Below, piece after piece: positions 54,207-63,900 of a stretch of 64,000 nucleotides of DNA (the first letter of the stretch is position 1; each line of letters begins with the position of its first letter). Position numbers and translations under genes: made by a program. Source of the DNA: Clostridiaceae bacterium (lineage in GTDB: Bacteria > Bacillota > Clostridia > DSM-8532); assembly GCA_012839205.1 (NCBI GenBank), contig DUNT01000019.1, forward strand, positions 1-64,000. Reading direction: 5' to 3'. Under the pieces are notes generated by a model. It saw only the letters and a program-made list of their open reading frames with translations, had not been told where the DNA came from and did no database searches.

Positions 54207-57200
54207 TTAACTAATTCCTTTATGATATTCCTGCAGTGACTTTATTCTGTTATTTCCTGCCTCCTCCATCAAACAGGCTCTTATGCCCTTGGCACTTGCT
54301 AAAGCAGCTGGTAGAGTTGTAATATAGGGGACCTTGTATTTAATTGCTGCCTTACGGATATAGGAATCATCATATTGGCGTTGCTTTCCGATGGGTGTAT
54401 TAATAACCAACTGGATTTCCTTATTCATAATCCCGTCAATAATATTTGGTCTGCCTTCGTAGAGCTTGTTTATTACTTCAGCTTTAATGCCATTATCAAT
54501 CAGAAACTTATATGTTCCTGCCGTGGCCTTAATCCTGAAACCTAAATCAGCAAACTCCTTTGCAACTTCCAAAACACCGGAACGATCTCTTTCTGCTACA
54601 CTTATGAGTACAGTGCCAGAGGTTGGCAGTTCAACCTGTGTTGCTTCCTGCGACTTGTAAAAGGCAATTCCAAAGGTATCAGCCAATCCCAGCACTTCGC
54701 CGGTAGATCTCATTTCCGGACCTAAAACAGGGTCTACCTCAGGGAACATATTAAACGGGAAGACAGCTTCTTTAACACCATAATGAGGTATTCTTCCAGA
54801 TGGGATAACAGGTATATTAGTAGCTGCGCCTGTTTCATTTGCCATAATTAATTCAGTAGCAACCCTGGGCATAGATACGTTGCATACTTTTGAAACCAGA
54901 GGCACTGTACGGGATGCCCTGGGGTTAGCCTCCAAAACATATACCTTGTCATTGGATATAGCATATTGCATGTTCATAAGGCCTACCACACCAAGCTCAC
55001 GGGCAATATTTCCTGTATACTCAGTAATAGTTTTTATATGTTTGTCAGGAATACTGACAGGGGGGATGACACAAGCCGAGTCCCCTGAATGGATGCCGGC
55101 AAATTCTATGTGCTCCATTACAGCCGGAACCAGGCAACTCTTGCCGTCTGTTACTGCATCAGCCTCACACTCGATTGCGTGATCCAAAAACTTGTCTATC
55201 AATACAGGCCTTTTCGGTGAAATGTTTTCGGCACAGGCTATATAATTTTTCAAAGATGCTTCATCGTATACAACCTCCATGCCACGTCCCCCCAACACAT
55301 AGGAAGGCCTCACCATCAGTGGATAGCCAATTTCATCGGCTGCCGCCAATGCCTCATTTATGTTACATGCCATTGCAGATTCAGGCATCGGAATGTTAAG
55401 TTTATTCATCATCTCACGAAATCTGTCCCTGTCCTCAGCAAGATCAATGGTCTCAGGGGAGGTACCGAGTATTTTTACACCTGCGTTTTCCAGATCTTTA
55501 GCTATGTTGAGGGGAGTCTGACCTCCAAACTGGACTATTACCCCCAATGGCTTTTCTTTATTATATATGCTTAATACATCCTCTACCGTCAAAGGCTCGA
55601 AGTAGAGCTTATCCGAGGTGTCATAATCTGTAGAGACTGTTTCCGGATTGCAGTTTACTATAATAGTCTCATACCCTAAATCTCTTAAAGCGAAAGCCGC
55701 ATGAACACAACAATAATCAAATTCTATTCCCTGGCCTATCCTGTTAGGGCCCCCACCGAGAATCATAACTTTTTTATTTTTGCTTCCGGAAGGAATTCTA
55801 TCTTCTATATTATACGAAGAATAATAGTAGGCCGAATTCTCAACACCGCTGACCGGAACGGCATCCCAACTTTCAACCACATTAAGTTTAATTCGCCGTT
55901 CCCTTATCTGGGATTCTTTTTCGCCTAATATTTCGGCCAGGTAACGATCAGAAAAGCCGTCCTTTTTAGCACGTATCAGCAGTTGGTCAGGTAATGTGCT
56001 GCCTTTATATGAAAGAATTTCTTCTTCGAGGTTTACAAGTTCCTGCATCTGTTCTATAAACCACTTTTTTATATAGGTAAGATTATGCAATTCTTCTATG
56101 GAAGCACCCTTACGCAGGGCTTCATACATTATAAAGTGACGTTGGCTTGATGGCTCAATAAGGAGCTCCATCAGCTTTTCAAGAGGCAAACTGTTATAGT
56201 TTCCGGCAAAACCCAGCCCGTACCTGCCGATTTCCAAAGAGCGGATGGCTTTTTGCAGAGCTTCCTTAAAGTTTTTACCTATACTCATGACTTCTCCCAC
56301 TGCACGCATTTGAGTGCCCAATTTATCCTGGGCATCCTTAAATTTTTCAAAAGTCCAGCGGGCAAATTTTACTACTACATAATCACCACTTGGTGTATAT
56401 TTATTCAGAGTTCCTTCTTTCCAGTAGGGGATTTCATCCAGGGTTAGTCCCACAGCCAGCATTGCTGAAATATATGCTATAGGAAAGCCGGTTGCTTTTG
56501 ATGCCAGAGCAGAGGATCTGGATGTTCTGGGGTTAATCTCAATTATTACCACTCTGTCGGTGACAGGATCATGGGCAAACTGTACATTAGTGCCACCTAT
56601 TACTTCGATAGCTTCAACTATTTTATATGCATAATTTTGAAGACGTTTCTGCAAATCGGGACTGATGGTCAGCATAGGAGCAGTACAAAAAGAATCGCCG
56701 GTATGCACACCCATAGGATCTACGTTTTCTATAAAACATATTGTTATCATCTGGTTTTTGGAATCCCGGACAACTTCAAGCTCCAGCTCTTCCCATCCAA
56801 GAACCGATTCCTCTATAAGAACCTGGCCAACAAGACTGGTGGCAATTCCACGGTTTACAACATTTTGCAGCTCTTCGATATTGTAAACCAATCCGCCTCC
56901 GGTTCCGCCCAAGGTATAGGCGGGGCGTACTACGACAGGAAATCCGAGCTCAAGAGCAATTTTTTCGGCTTCTTCTACACTGTAGGCAGGTTTACTTTCA
57001 GGGATTTCGATACCCAGCCGGTTCATGGTCTCTTTAAAGGCTATACGATCTTCGCCCCGCTCTATAACATCAACCTTTATTCCGATTACTTCTACCCCGT
57101 ATTGTTCGAGAATCCCGGCTTTGGATAGTTCAAGGCACAGATTTAACCCTGTCTGACCTCCAAAGTTAGGGAGAAGAGCATCCGGTCTTTCTTTTTCAAT

Positions 57201-57431
57201 AATCTGTGTAAGTCGCTTTAAATTGAGAGGTTCTATGTATATTGAGTCGGCAGTAGACGGGTCTGTCATGATAGTTGCCGGATTTGAATTTACAAGCACT
57301 ATCTTGTAACCCAAGTTTTTAAGAGCCTTACATGCCTGTGTACCTGAATAGTCGAACTCGCTTGCCTGACCGATGACTATCGGCCCTGAGCCTATAATCA
57401 TTATTTTGTTAATATCAGTGCGCTTTGGCAT
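54207..57431 (-). CDS. carB: carbamoyl-phosphate synthase large subunit
   Basis: 1074-aa enzyme making carbamoyl phosphate from bicarbonate, ammonia and two ATP, for pyrimidine and arginine synthesis. Two ATP-grasp halves (~1-400 and ~550-935) each show GSGPIVIGQASEFDYSG or GGGPNRIGQGIEFDYCC and GG(T/R)G loops (LGGTGGGLVYN, VLGGRGMEVVY). The last ~140 residues are the MGS-like allosteric domain. ATG 57431 has GGAG 8 nt upstream. No carA lies on either side, so the glutaminase subunit must be elsewhere. Three ARG boxes upstream argue for arginine control. Confidence 0.96.
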   Translation of the reverse strand: MPKRTDINKIMIIGSGPIVIGQASEFDYSGTQACKALKNLGYKIVLVNSNPATIMTDPSTADSIYIEPLNLKRLTQIIEKERPDALLPNFGGQTGLNLCLELSKAGILEQYGVEVIGIKVDVIERGEDRIAFKETMNRLGIEIPESKPAYSVEEAEKIALELGFPVVVRPAYTLGGTGGGLVYNIEELQNVVNRGIATSLVGQVLIEESVLGWEELELEVVRDSKNQMITICFIENVDPMGVHTGDSFCTAPMLTISPDLQKRLQNYAYKIVEAIEVIGGTNVQFAHDPVTDRVVIIEINPRTSRSSALASKATGFPIAYISAMLAVGLTLDEIPYWKEGTLNKYTPSGDYVVVKFARWTFEKFKDAQDKLGTQMRAVGEVMSIGKNFKEALQKAIRSLEIGRYGLGFAGNYNSLPLEKLMELLIEPSSQRHFIMYEALRKGASIEELHNLTYIKKWFIEQMQELVNLEEEILSYKGSTLPDQLLIRAKKDGFSDRYLAEILGEKESQIRERRIKLNVVESWDAVPVSGVENSAYYYSSYNIEDRIPSGSKNKKVMILGGGPNRIGQGIEFDYCCVHAAFALRDLGYETIIVNCNPETVSTDYDTSDKLYFEPLTVEDVLSIYNKEKPLGVIVQFGGQTPLNIAKDLENAGVKILGTSPETIDLAEDRDRFREMMNKLNIPMPESAMACNINEALAAADEIGYPLMVRPSYVLGGRGMEVVYDEASLKNYIACAENISPKRPVLIDKFLDHAIECEADAVTDGKSCLVPAVMEHIEFAGIHSGDSACVIPPVSIPDKHIKTITEYTGNIARELGVVGLMNMQYAISNDKVYVLEANPRASRTVPLVSKVCNVSMPRVATELIMANETGAATNIPVIPSGRIPHYGVKEAVFPFNMFPEVDPVLGPEMRSTGEVLGLADTFGIAFYKSQEATQVELPTSGTVLISVAERDRSGVLEVAKEFADLGFRIKATAGTYKFLIDNGIKAEVINKLYEGRPNIIDGIMNKEIQLVINTPIGKQRQYDDSYIRKAAIKYKVPYITTLPAALASAKGIRACLMEEAGNNRIKSLQEYHKGIS

Positions 57432-57483
57432 AGTTATCACTCCTTTATACCTGAATGGATTGATTAAACAATACTTTGATTTT

Positions 57484-57541
57484 TGTATTATTATACATCA
57501 CATTTACGAATAAGTATACATATTTTTTGAATAATTATACA
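57484..57541. promoter_or_regulatory. three phased ARG boxes between carB and tlp
   Basis: TGTATTATTATACA (57484-57497), CGAATAAGTATACA (57507-57520) and TGAATAATTATACA (57528-57541) match the imperfect palindrome bound by ArgR/AhrC-type repressors. Centres are 23 and 21 bp apart, about two helical turns, as required for hexamer binding. They overlap minus-strand TATAAT boxes upstream of carB. Effects on tlp are possible but less likely. Confidence 0.75.
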
Positions 57542-57596
57542 CATATTTTGAGTCTTTTTTGAACAAACTATTATAAACAGCAAGGAGGTTAGTAGA

Positions 57597-57815
57597 ATGA
57601 AACCAAAACCAGATGATAGGCGTGATAACGCCAGAAAAATAAGAAACAATATTAAAAATACCATCGAAAATATTGAACTGGCCGAAGATATGATTGATAA
57701 CATTGATAATGAAAAAACTATTCATGATCTGAAGGCTAAAAACGAAAGAAGAAGAGAAGCAGTGGAAGGTATGCGGCAGGAATTGAAAGATGAAACCAGA
57801 AACCAATTCAAGTAA
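57597..57815 (+). CDS. tlp: small acid-soluble spore protein Tlp
   Basis: 72-aa very hydrophilic, helical protein: MKPKPDDRRDNARKIRNNI.. ..NIELAEDMIDN.. ..KAKNERRREAVEGMRQE. This is the Tlp family, made in the forespore and present in the mature spore core. AAGGAGG precedes the ATG. A forespore (sigma-G) promoter is expected in the 57510-57560 region but no clean consensus was found. A strong terminator follows. It is the clearest sporulation marker in the window. Confidence 0.92.
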   Translation: MKPKPDDRRDNARKIRNNIKNTIENIELAEDMIDNIDNEKTIHDLKAKNERRREAVEGMRQELKDETRNQFK

Positions 57816-57843
57816 TGCAAGTAATATTTGATTGCCTTATAAT

Positions 57844-57881
57844 AGCCGGAGAGTAGTTCCGATATTATAATCTCTCCGGCT
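57844..57881 (+). terminator. terminator after tlp
   Basis: AGCCGGAGAG/CTCTCCGGCT is a 10-bp perfect GC-rich stem with an 18-nt loop, followed by GTTTTAT. Confidence 0.9.
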
Positions 57882-57958
57882 GTTTTATGCACCTGTCTTA
57901 CATATAGGCTAATTATTAAAAGAAAACGAAAAATAAAATAGAAAAATTGCGTTATTAG

Positions 57959-57987
57959 TTGAAATGTAATGTTTTACAATATATAAT
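57959..57987 (+). promoter_or_regulatory. promoter of the lysine riboswitch operon
   Basis: TTGAAA (57959-57964), a 17-bp spacer and TATAAT (57982-57987), about 28 nt before the aptamer. Confidence 0.85.
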
Positions 57988-58014
57988 TACCCTGGTAGAC
58001 CTCTTTTTTTTTGA

Positions 58015-58191
58015 TGGGGTAGAGGCGCAGTATTTAACAGTTTATAGTGGAGTATGAGAAAACGATGATGCTATGAAGAAGGAAATACTGCCGAAGCTGA
58101 TAGTAATCTCATTATTATCGGCTGGGTCTGCAGTGAATAACTGCAGAACTGTCTCAGTAAACTTCCCGGTTTATTGAGATGCACTATCTCA
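58015..58191 (+). promoter_or_regulatory. lysine riboswitch aptamer (L box)
   Basis: P1 is TGGGGTAG (58015-58022) pairing with CTATCTCA (58184-58191). Conserved L-box blocks appear in order: AGAGGCGCAG, AGTATGAG, GAAGGAAATACTGCCGAAGC, GGCTGGGTCTGCAGTGAATA, CTGCAGAACTGTCTCAG and ATTGAGATGCACTATCTCA. An expression platform with an intrinsic terminator follows at 58227. In the known class lysine binding favours termination, so the downstream transporter should be made when lysine is scarce. Confidence 0.92.
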
Positions 58192-58226
58192 TTTGGGAAA
58201 AGCTGAGGAATTAAGGTAAAACTTTA

Positions 58227-58253
58227 CGGCCTGAATTCTCAGGTCGTTTTTTT
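58227..58253 (+). terminator. riboswitch-controlled terminator
   Basis: CGGCCTGA-ATTC-TCAGGTCG is an 8-bp stem (one G-U) followed by seven T. CTGAG just upstream (~58203-58207) could pair alternatively with CTCAG inside the stem as antiterminator. It lies 66 nt before the binding-protein start. Confidence 0.85.
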
Positions 58254-58318
58254 ATATATAATAGTATTTACTGGTTAAATGACTATTGTTAAATAAATGT
58301 TAAAGGGGAGAAAAGGTC

Positions 58319-59134
58319 ATGAAAAGAAGAATAATATCAATGATTCTGGTGGTACTGATGGTCGTTTCACTATTATCAGGATGTGGTGCATCAAAAGACG
58401 ATAAAGTATTGAAAGTTGGTATGGAATGCGGGTATGCACCATTTAACTGGACTCAAAAGGATGCTTCAGGCGGTGGAGTTAAAATCGAAGGCAGTTCTGA
58501 GTATGCCGGCGGGTATGATGTGGAAATTGCAAAGAAAATTGCAGAAGGTCTGGGAAAAGAACTCGTTATAGTAAAAACTGAATGGCTTGGTCTTGTTCCG
58601 GCTCTTACTTCCGGCAAAATCGATGTCATAATTGCAGGTATGTCACCTACAGCAGAGCGTTTAGAACAAATTGATTTTTCGGATATTTATTACACATCGG
58701 ATTTAGTTATGGTTGTAAAAAGAGGTGGGGCTTATGATGGGGCTACATCTATCCAGGATTTCAATGGAGCAAAAATTACCGCACAGCTAAATACATTCCA
58801 TTATACAGTTATAGATCAAATTGAAGGTGTTGATAAACAAACTGCCATGGATGACTTCCCGGCTATGAGGGTTGCTCTTGAATCAGGAATAATTGATGGT
58901 TATGTCTCTGAAAGACCGGAAGGCGTCAGTGCAGAGGCTGCCAACAGTAATTTTAAGATGGTAGAGTTTACAGACGGATTTGAAACTTCTCCTGAAGATA
59001 CAGCAATTGCAGTGGGCGTTAAAAAGAACAGTGAATTAACACCAAAAATCAACGAAATTTTAAAAGGTATTTCAGAAGAGGAACGTATTAAATTAATGGA
59101 TGATGCAATTAAGAATCAACCCGCAGCTGAATGA
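58319..59134 (+). CDS. amino acid ABC transporter substrate-binding lipoprotein (probably lysine)
   Basis: 271-aa family 3 solute-binding protein. Signal peptide with lipobox LLSGC (Cys ~22), then LKVGMECGYAPFNW, GGYDVEIAKKIAEGLGKELVIVKTEWLGLVPALTSGKIDVIIAGMSPTAER and DFSDIYYTSD. These are the ligand-binding landmarks of the His/Lys/Arg/Gln group. The upstream lysine riboswitch is the main evidence for lysine as substrate. GGGGAG precedes the ATG. Confidence 0.9.
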   Translation: MKRRIISMILVVLMVVSLLSGCGASKDDKVLKVGMECGYAPFNWTQKDASGGGVKIEGSSEYAGGYDVEIAKKIAEGLGKELVIVKTEWLGLVPALTSGKIDVIIAGMSPTAERLEQIDFSDIYYTSDLVMVVKRGGAYDGATSIQDFNGAKITAQLNTFHYTVIDQIEGVDKQTAMDDFPAMRVALESGIIDGYVSERPEGVSAEAANSNFKMVEFTDGFETSPEDTAIAVGVKKNSELTPKINEILKGISEEERIKLMDDAIKNQPAAE

Positions 59135-59141
59135 TAAAGAA

Positions 59142-59168
59142 CAAGCCGGGTGCAGTATGCATTCGGCT
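59142..59168 (+). terminator. intercistronic hairpin after lysine-binding protein gene
   Basis: AAGCCGGGTGCA-GTA-TGCATTCGGCTT forms a 12-bp stem (two G-U pairs), followed by TT, only 7 nt past the stop codon. It probably acts as partial terminator or mRNA 3'-end protector, favouring binding protein over permease. Confidence 0.75.
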
Positions 59169-59190
59169 TTTACATACTGGGGAGGGCAAG

Positions 59191-59976
59191 ATGACCTTAA
59201 AATTAATATATAAGATTCTTGTGGAAAATTGGCCGATGTTCCTTCGTGGAGCAGGGATGACTCTATATATATCTATAATATCAACAATTTTAGGTTCGAT
59301 TATTGGATTGATAGTGGGTGTGATACGAACAATACCTATGCCTGAGAGAGGGTTCAAAAAAGTCGTGTTGAAGATTGTAAACGGGATACTTTCAGCGTAT
59401 ATTGAATTCTTTCGGGGCACCCCTATGATGGTACAGGCCATGGTGATATACTATGGCTCTGCCGAAGCATTTGGAATAAGCATTGATAAATATTTAGCAG
59501 CAATATTTATTGTATCAATAAATACTGGTGCCTATATGTCTGAAATTGTTCGAGGCGGTATCGTTTCAATTGACAAAGGTCAGTTTGAGGCTGCTCATGC
59601 ACTTGGCATGAATCATGTTAAGACTATGACAAATGTAGTAATGCCGCAGGTTATTCGTAATATTTTACCTGCCACCGGAAATGAATTTGTCATAAATATT
59701 AAAGATACATCTGTGTTAAATGTTATATCTGTTTCTGAGCTTTATTTTGTTACTAAGTCAATAGCCGGGAACTCGTTTATTTTCTATCCGCCTTTCTTTA
59801 TCGCATGTATTCTTTATTTTGTAATGACGTTTACTGTTACAAGAATACTCCGGCTGTTTGAAAGAAAAATAGATGGCCCTGAAAACTTTGATTTGACCGG
59901 CAATCAGATGCAGGTGGCAAGGCCGGAAGATATAATACGCAAGAAGAGAGCCGAGGGTATAGGTCATCCGTATTAA
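59191..59976 (+). CDS. amino acid ABC transporter permease (HisM/GlnP type)
   Basis: 261-aa permease with about five transmembrane helices. [23 protein letters not shown] at the N-terminus, [18 protein letters not shown] and the EAA loop [38 protein letters not shown] are characteristic. ATG 59191 has GGAGG 5 nt upstream; the reading frame extends 20 codons further back to overlap the previous stop but has no ribosome binding site there. The C-terminal ~25 residues form a charged tail. Confidence 0.92.
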   Translation: MTLKLIYKILVENWPMFLRGAGMTLYISIISTILGSIIGLIVGVIRTIPMPERGFKKVVLKIVNGILSAYIEFFRGTPMMVQAMVIYYGSAEAFGISIDKYLAAIFIVSINTGAYMSEIVRGGIVSIDKGQFEAAHALGMNHVKTMTNVVMPQVIRNILPATGNEFVINIKDTSVLNVISVSELYFVTKSIAGNSFIFYPPFFIACILYFVMTFTVTRILRLFERKIDGPENFDLTGNQMQVARPEDIIRKKRAEGIGHPY

Positions 59977-59987
59977 AAGGGGGAACT

Positions 59988-60725
59988 ATGGAGAAATTAA
60001 TTGAAATTAAGCATCTAAGCAAGACTTTCGGTACAAACGAAGTTCTTAAGGATATTGGTTTTACTGTAAATAAAGGTGAAGTAGTTTGTATTATTGGCTC
60101 TTCGGGGTCAGGAAAATCTACTTTACTCCGATGTGTTAACCTGCTGGAAAAGCCAAGCGGTGGTCAAATAATCTATAAAGGCGAAAACATACTGGATGAT
60201 AAGCATGATATATATGCATATCGTACAAAACTGGGCATGGTGTTCCAGCAATTTAACCTCTTTAATAATTTCAATGTGTTGGGGAACTGTACAGTCGGCC
60301 AGATAAAGGTTTTGAAACGCTCCAGGGAAGAGGCTGAGGAAGTTGCAATGAAATATTTAAAGGTTGTTGGGATGGATCAGTATATCAATGCAAAGCCCAG
60401 ACAATTATCAGGCGGCCAAAAACAGCGTGTGGCAATTGCAAGAGCCCTTTCTATGGAGCCGGATGTTATGCTGTTTGATGAACCCACCTCAGCCCTTGAC
60501 CCAGAGATGGTTGGCGAGGTGCTGAAAGTGATGAGAGAACTTGCAGAATCTGGGCTAACCATGCTGATAGTAACTCATGAAATGGGCTTTGCAAAAGATG
60601 TGGCAGACAGAGTGGTGTTCATGGATCAGGGAGTTATTGTTGAAGAGGGCAGTCCGGAACAGGTTTTGAATAATCCTGTCCAGGAACGTACAAGAGAGTT
60701 TTTAAGCCGTACACTAAATCAATGA
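59988..60725 (+). CDS. amino acid ABC transporter ATP-binding protein (GlnQ/HisP type)
   Basis: 245-aa ATPase: Walker [25 protein letters not shown] signature, Walker [16 protein letters not shown]-loop VTHEM. It starts 11 nt after the permease gene (GGGGG site). The three genes make a complete importer with one permease gene, so the permease probably forms a homodimer. Confidence 0.94.
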   Translation: MEKLIEIKHLSKTFGTNEVLKDIGFTVNKGEVVCIIGSSGSGKSTLLRCVNLLEKPSGGQIIYKGENILDDKHDIYAYRTKLGMVFQQFNLFNNFNVLGNCTVGQIKVLKRSREEAEEVAMKYLKVVGMDQYINAKPRQLSGGQKQRVAIARALSMEPDVMLFDEPTSALDPEMVGEVLKVMRELAESGLTMLIVTHEMGFAKDVADRVVFMDQGVIVEEGSPEQVLNNPVQERTREFLSRTLNQ

Positions 60726-60737
60726 TGATATTTTATC

Positions 60738-60771
60738 AAAAAGGCTTCACAGTAAAAACTGGAGCCTTTTT
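60738..60771 (+). terminator. terminator of the lysine transporter operon
   Basis: AAAAAGGCT/AGCCTTTTT with an inner CAGT/ACTG pairing, ending in a T run followed by TCTATAC. Confidence 0.85.
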
Positions 60772-60905
60772 CTATACTCTTTTCTAAAATGTAGTTATAC
60801 ATAAATAAATGTCGTTTTTTCTTTAAACAGGTATTTTTATTTCTTCATAATATGATAAAATAATTATTGAATATTACTTAAGAGAAAAAATTGGAGGGTT
60901 ATAGT

Positions 60906-63900
60906 ATGTCTGATACTATCTATTATCCTTTAACTTCCCCTCAGTTATCAATTTGGTATACCGACCGAATGTATTCTGGAACAAGCATTTCAAACGTCGC
61001 AGGAACTTTAAGAATTAAAGAAAAAGTCGATATTGAAGTTTTAGATAAAGCAATCAATTACTATATCAAGAATAATGACGGTATACGTTTACGGATTTGT
61101 CTTGATGGTGAAGGTAATCCACAGCAATATGTATCAGAATATGTATACAAGAAAATTGAGGTTAAAGACTTTTCAAACTTTGCAGACCCTATAAGGGCTA
61201 TGCAAGAGTGGGACAGACAAGAAACTCTCAGGCCATTTGATTTATTAAACAGTGAATTATTCCGTTTTGTAATTATTAAACTTAATGATTTTGATATAGG
61301 GTTTTATATTATAACACACCATATTATATCTGACGCCTGGAACATGAGCCTTTTAGGCAGTTCTATAGTTGACTGTTATTGCAAAATTAAAAAAAATCCG
61401 GATGATACCAGTCTTAATGATACTATGCCATCATATACTTCGTTTATTGAAGACGAGCAGCTCTATATAAAGTCCAGCAGATATGAGAAGGATAAAAATT
61501 ATTGGGAGGAAACCTTTGGAGCGTACCCTGAGACAACATTTTTAAAGATTAGACAGACCAATGAGTTTTCTGCTAAAACAAAAAGGAAAACATTTATCGC
61601 ACCAAAAAAGTTTACAAATAAGCTCAGGGCTTATTGTCAGGAAAACAAAATAACTCCATACCCATTGTTTATTTCGGCTTTAGCAATGTATATTAACAGA
61701 ATATTGGATAAAGATGATATAATTATAGGGACACCTATTTTAAACAGACTTAACCGCACCTACAAAAATACTGCAGGGATGTTTGTCAGTACGATACCAT
61801 TACGGATTGGCATAAATAATCAGGATTCATTTTTGGATTTATCTCAAGACGTATTAGAAATATGCCTAAAATCATACAGGCATCAAAGATACCCTTACGA
61901 CCATATTCTAAAGCATGTCAGGGAAAAGCATAATATAAAAGAGAATCTATATGATATTGTTCTTTCCTATCAAAATTCAAAGTTTGACAAGTCTTTTGAT
62001 GTCGATTACATAACTAGATGGCATTTTAATGAATACCAGTCCAATTCATTCACGATGCATATTAACGACAGAGACGATGAGGGTGTCTTAATCATAGATT
62101 ATGATTATCATTCTGATTTATATTATGATAAAGAAATTGAATTCATACATCAGCATGTATTGAGTCTGTTATGGCATGCGTTGGATAATCCGAACAATTT
62201 AATCTGTAAAATTGAGATGCTCTCCGAAAATGAGAAAAAGAAAATACTACATGATTTTAATGATACCTATGCAGATTATCCAAGAGAAAAGACCATTCAT
62301 CAATTATTCGAAGAGCAGGTTGAAAAAACGCCTAATAATGTTGCTATTGTCTTTGAAGACAATAGACTTACTTATAAGGAGCTGAATCAAAAAGCAAATT
62401 CTTTAGCTAACGTGTTAAGAAACGAAGGAATAGGACCCGATGATGTTGTTGGAATTATGGCTCCAAGATCGCTTGAGCTGATTATTGGAATATTAGCGAT
62501 ATTAAAAGCGGGTGGTGCTTTTTTACCAATTGAACCTGGATTCCCTGATGAAAGAAAGAAGTATCTATTAAATAACAGCGGTGCAAAACTTTTGATTTCT
62601 ACAAAGGAATTATACTCTTTTGAATATGGGATCGGATTAATAGATATATATGACTGTAATAATTATAGGAAGGAATTATATGAGAATCTGCCACATGTAA
62701 ACATGTCAAGCGATATGGTTTATGTTTTATATACATCGGGTTCCTCAGGTTTACCTAAAGGTGTTATTATCGAACATAAGTCTTTACATAATTTTGTATC
62801 AGGTGTAAAGAAAGTATTGGATTTTAATCCATCATCAGTTGTTTTATCGGTTACTACAGTATGTTTCGATATTTTTGCTTTTGAACTATTTACATCATTA
62901 TTAAGTGGCTCGACTGTAATTATTTCCAATGAAAATGAACAGAACAATCCTAGGGTATTAGGCGAATTAATTCTTAATAATAATGTTTCGACCATACTAA
63001 CAACTCCTTCAAGAATGAAACTGTTTGTTAATGTTGAGGTATTTAAAAAGAGTTTATTAAAGGTAAAACAGATAATGCTAGGTGGTGAAGAGCTTGAATT
63101 AAGTTTTGTAAACAAGTTAAGAAAGCTTACAGATGCCAGAATTATTAATGGTTATGGTCCAACTGAAACAACAATTGGTGTAACCTTTAAAGATGTTACG
63201 AAATCAAACAAAGTAACGATTGGCAAGCCAATAAGTAATACAAAATGTTACATACTGGATAAATATTCGAATCTTGTACCAATAGGCATACAAGGAGAAT
63301 TATGTATTTCAGGAGAATGTTTAGCTAGAGGTTATTTAAATAATAATGAGTTAACAAATAGTGCTTTTGTTTTGAACCCATTTAATGAAAACGAAAGACT
63401 TTATAAGACCGGAGATATGGCTCGTTGGTTTCCAGAAGGTGAAATTGAGTTTTTAGGAAGAAAAGATAAACAAGTAAAACTACGGGGATATAGAATTGAG
63501 TTAGAAGAAATTGAAAATGCAATCTTAAAGTATAAAGGCATCAAAGATGTTGCAGTTGTTCTAAAAAAGAATAGTGATTATGGAGATTTATTGTGTGCAT
63601 ATTGTGTAAGTAACGATACCATTATAATAAAAGATTTGAAATCATTATTAGCTCGTCAATTACCTAGGTATATGGTTCCTAGAATTATAATGGAAGTTGA
63701 AAGCATACCAATTAATTCAAATGGTAAAAGAGATACATCAAGACTGCCGGATATTGATTATTCAAGTTTAGCCAGCGACAGTATTATAAAACCATCAACA
63801 AAAATGGAGAAAAAACTGCTAGATATGTTTCATAAGCTGGTTAAGGGCAGTAGAATTAGTATCGATGACAATATCTTTGAGTATGGTGCTGATTCATTAA

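Noticed and set aside
56571-57128. 185-aa antisense open frame inside carB
   Set aside because: Composition (many Tyr/Phe/His) is what the reverse of conserved carB codons gives; no start signals or domain.
57500-57580. Sigma-G promoter for tlp
   Set aside because: Only partial matches to the -35 and -10 consensus are visible and they overlap the ARG boxes, so no promoter is called.
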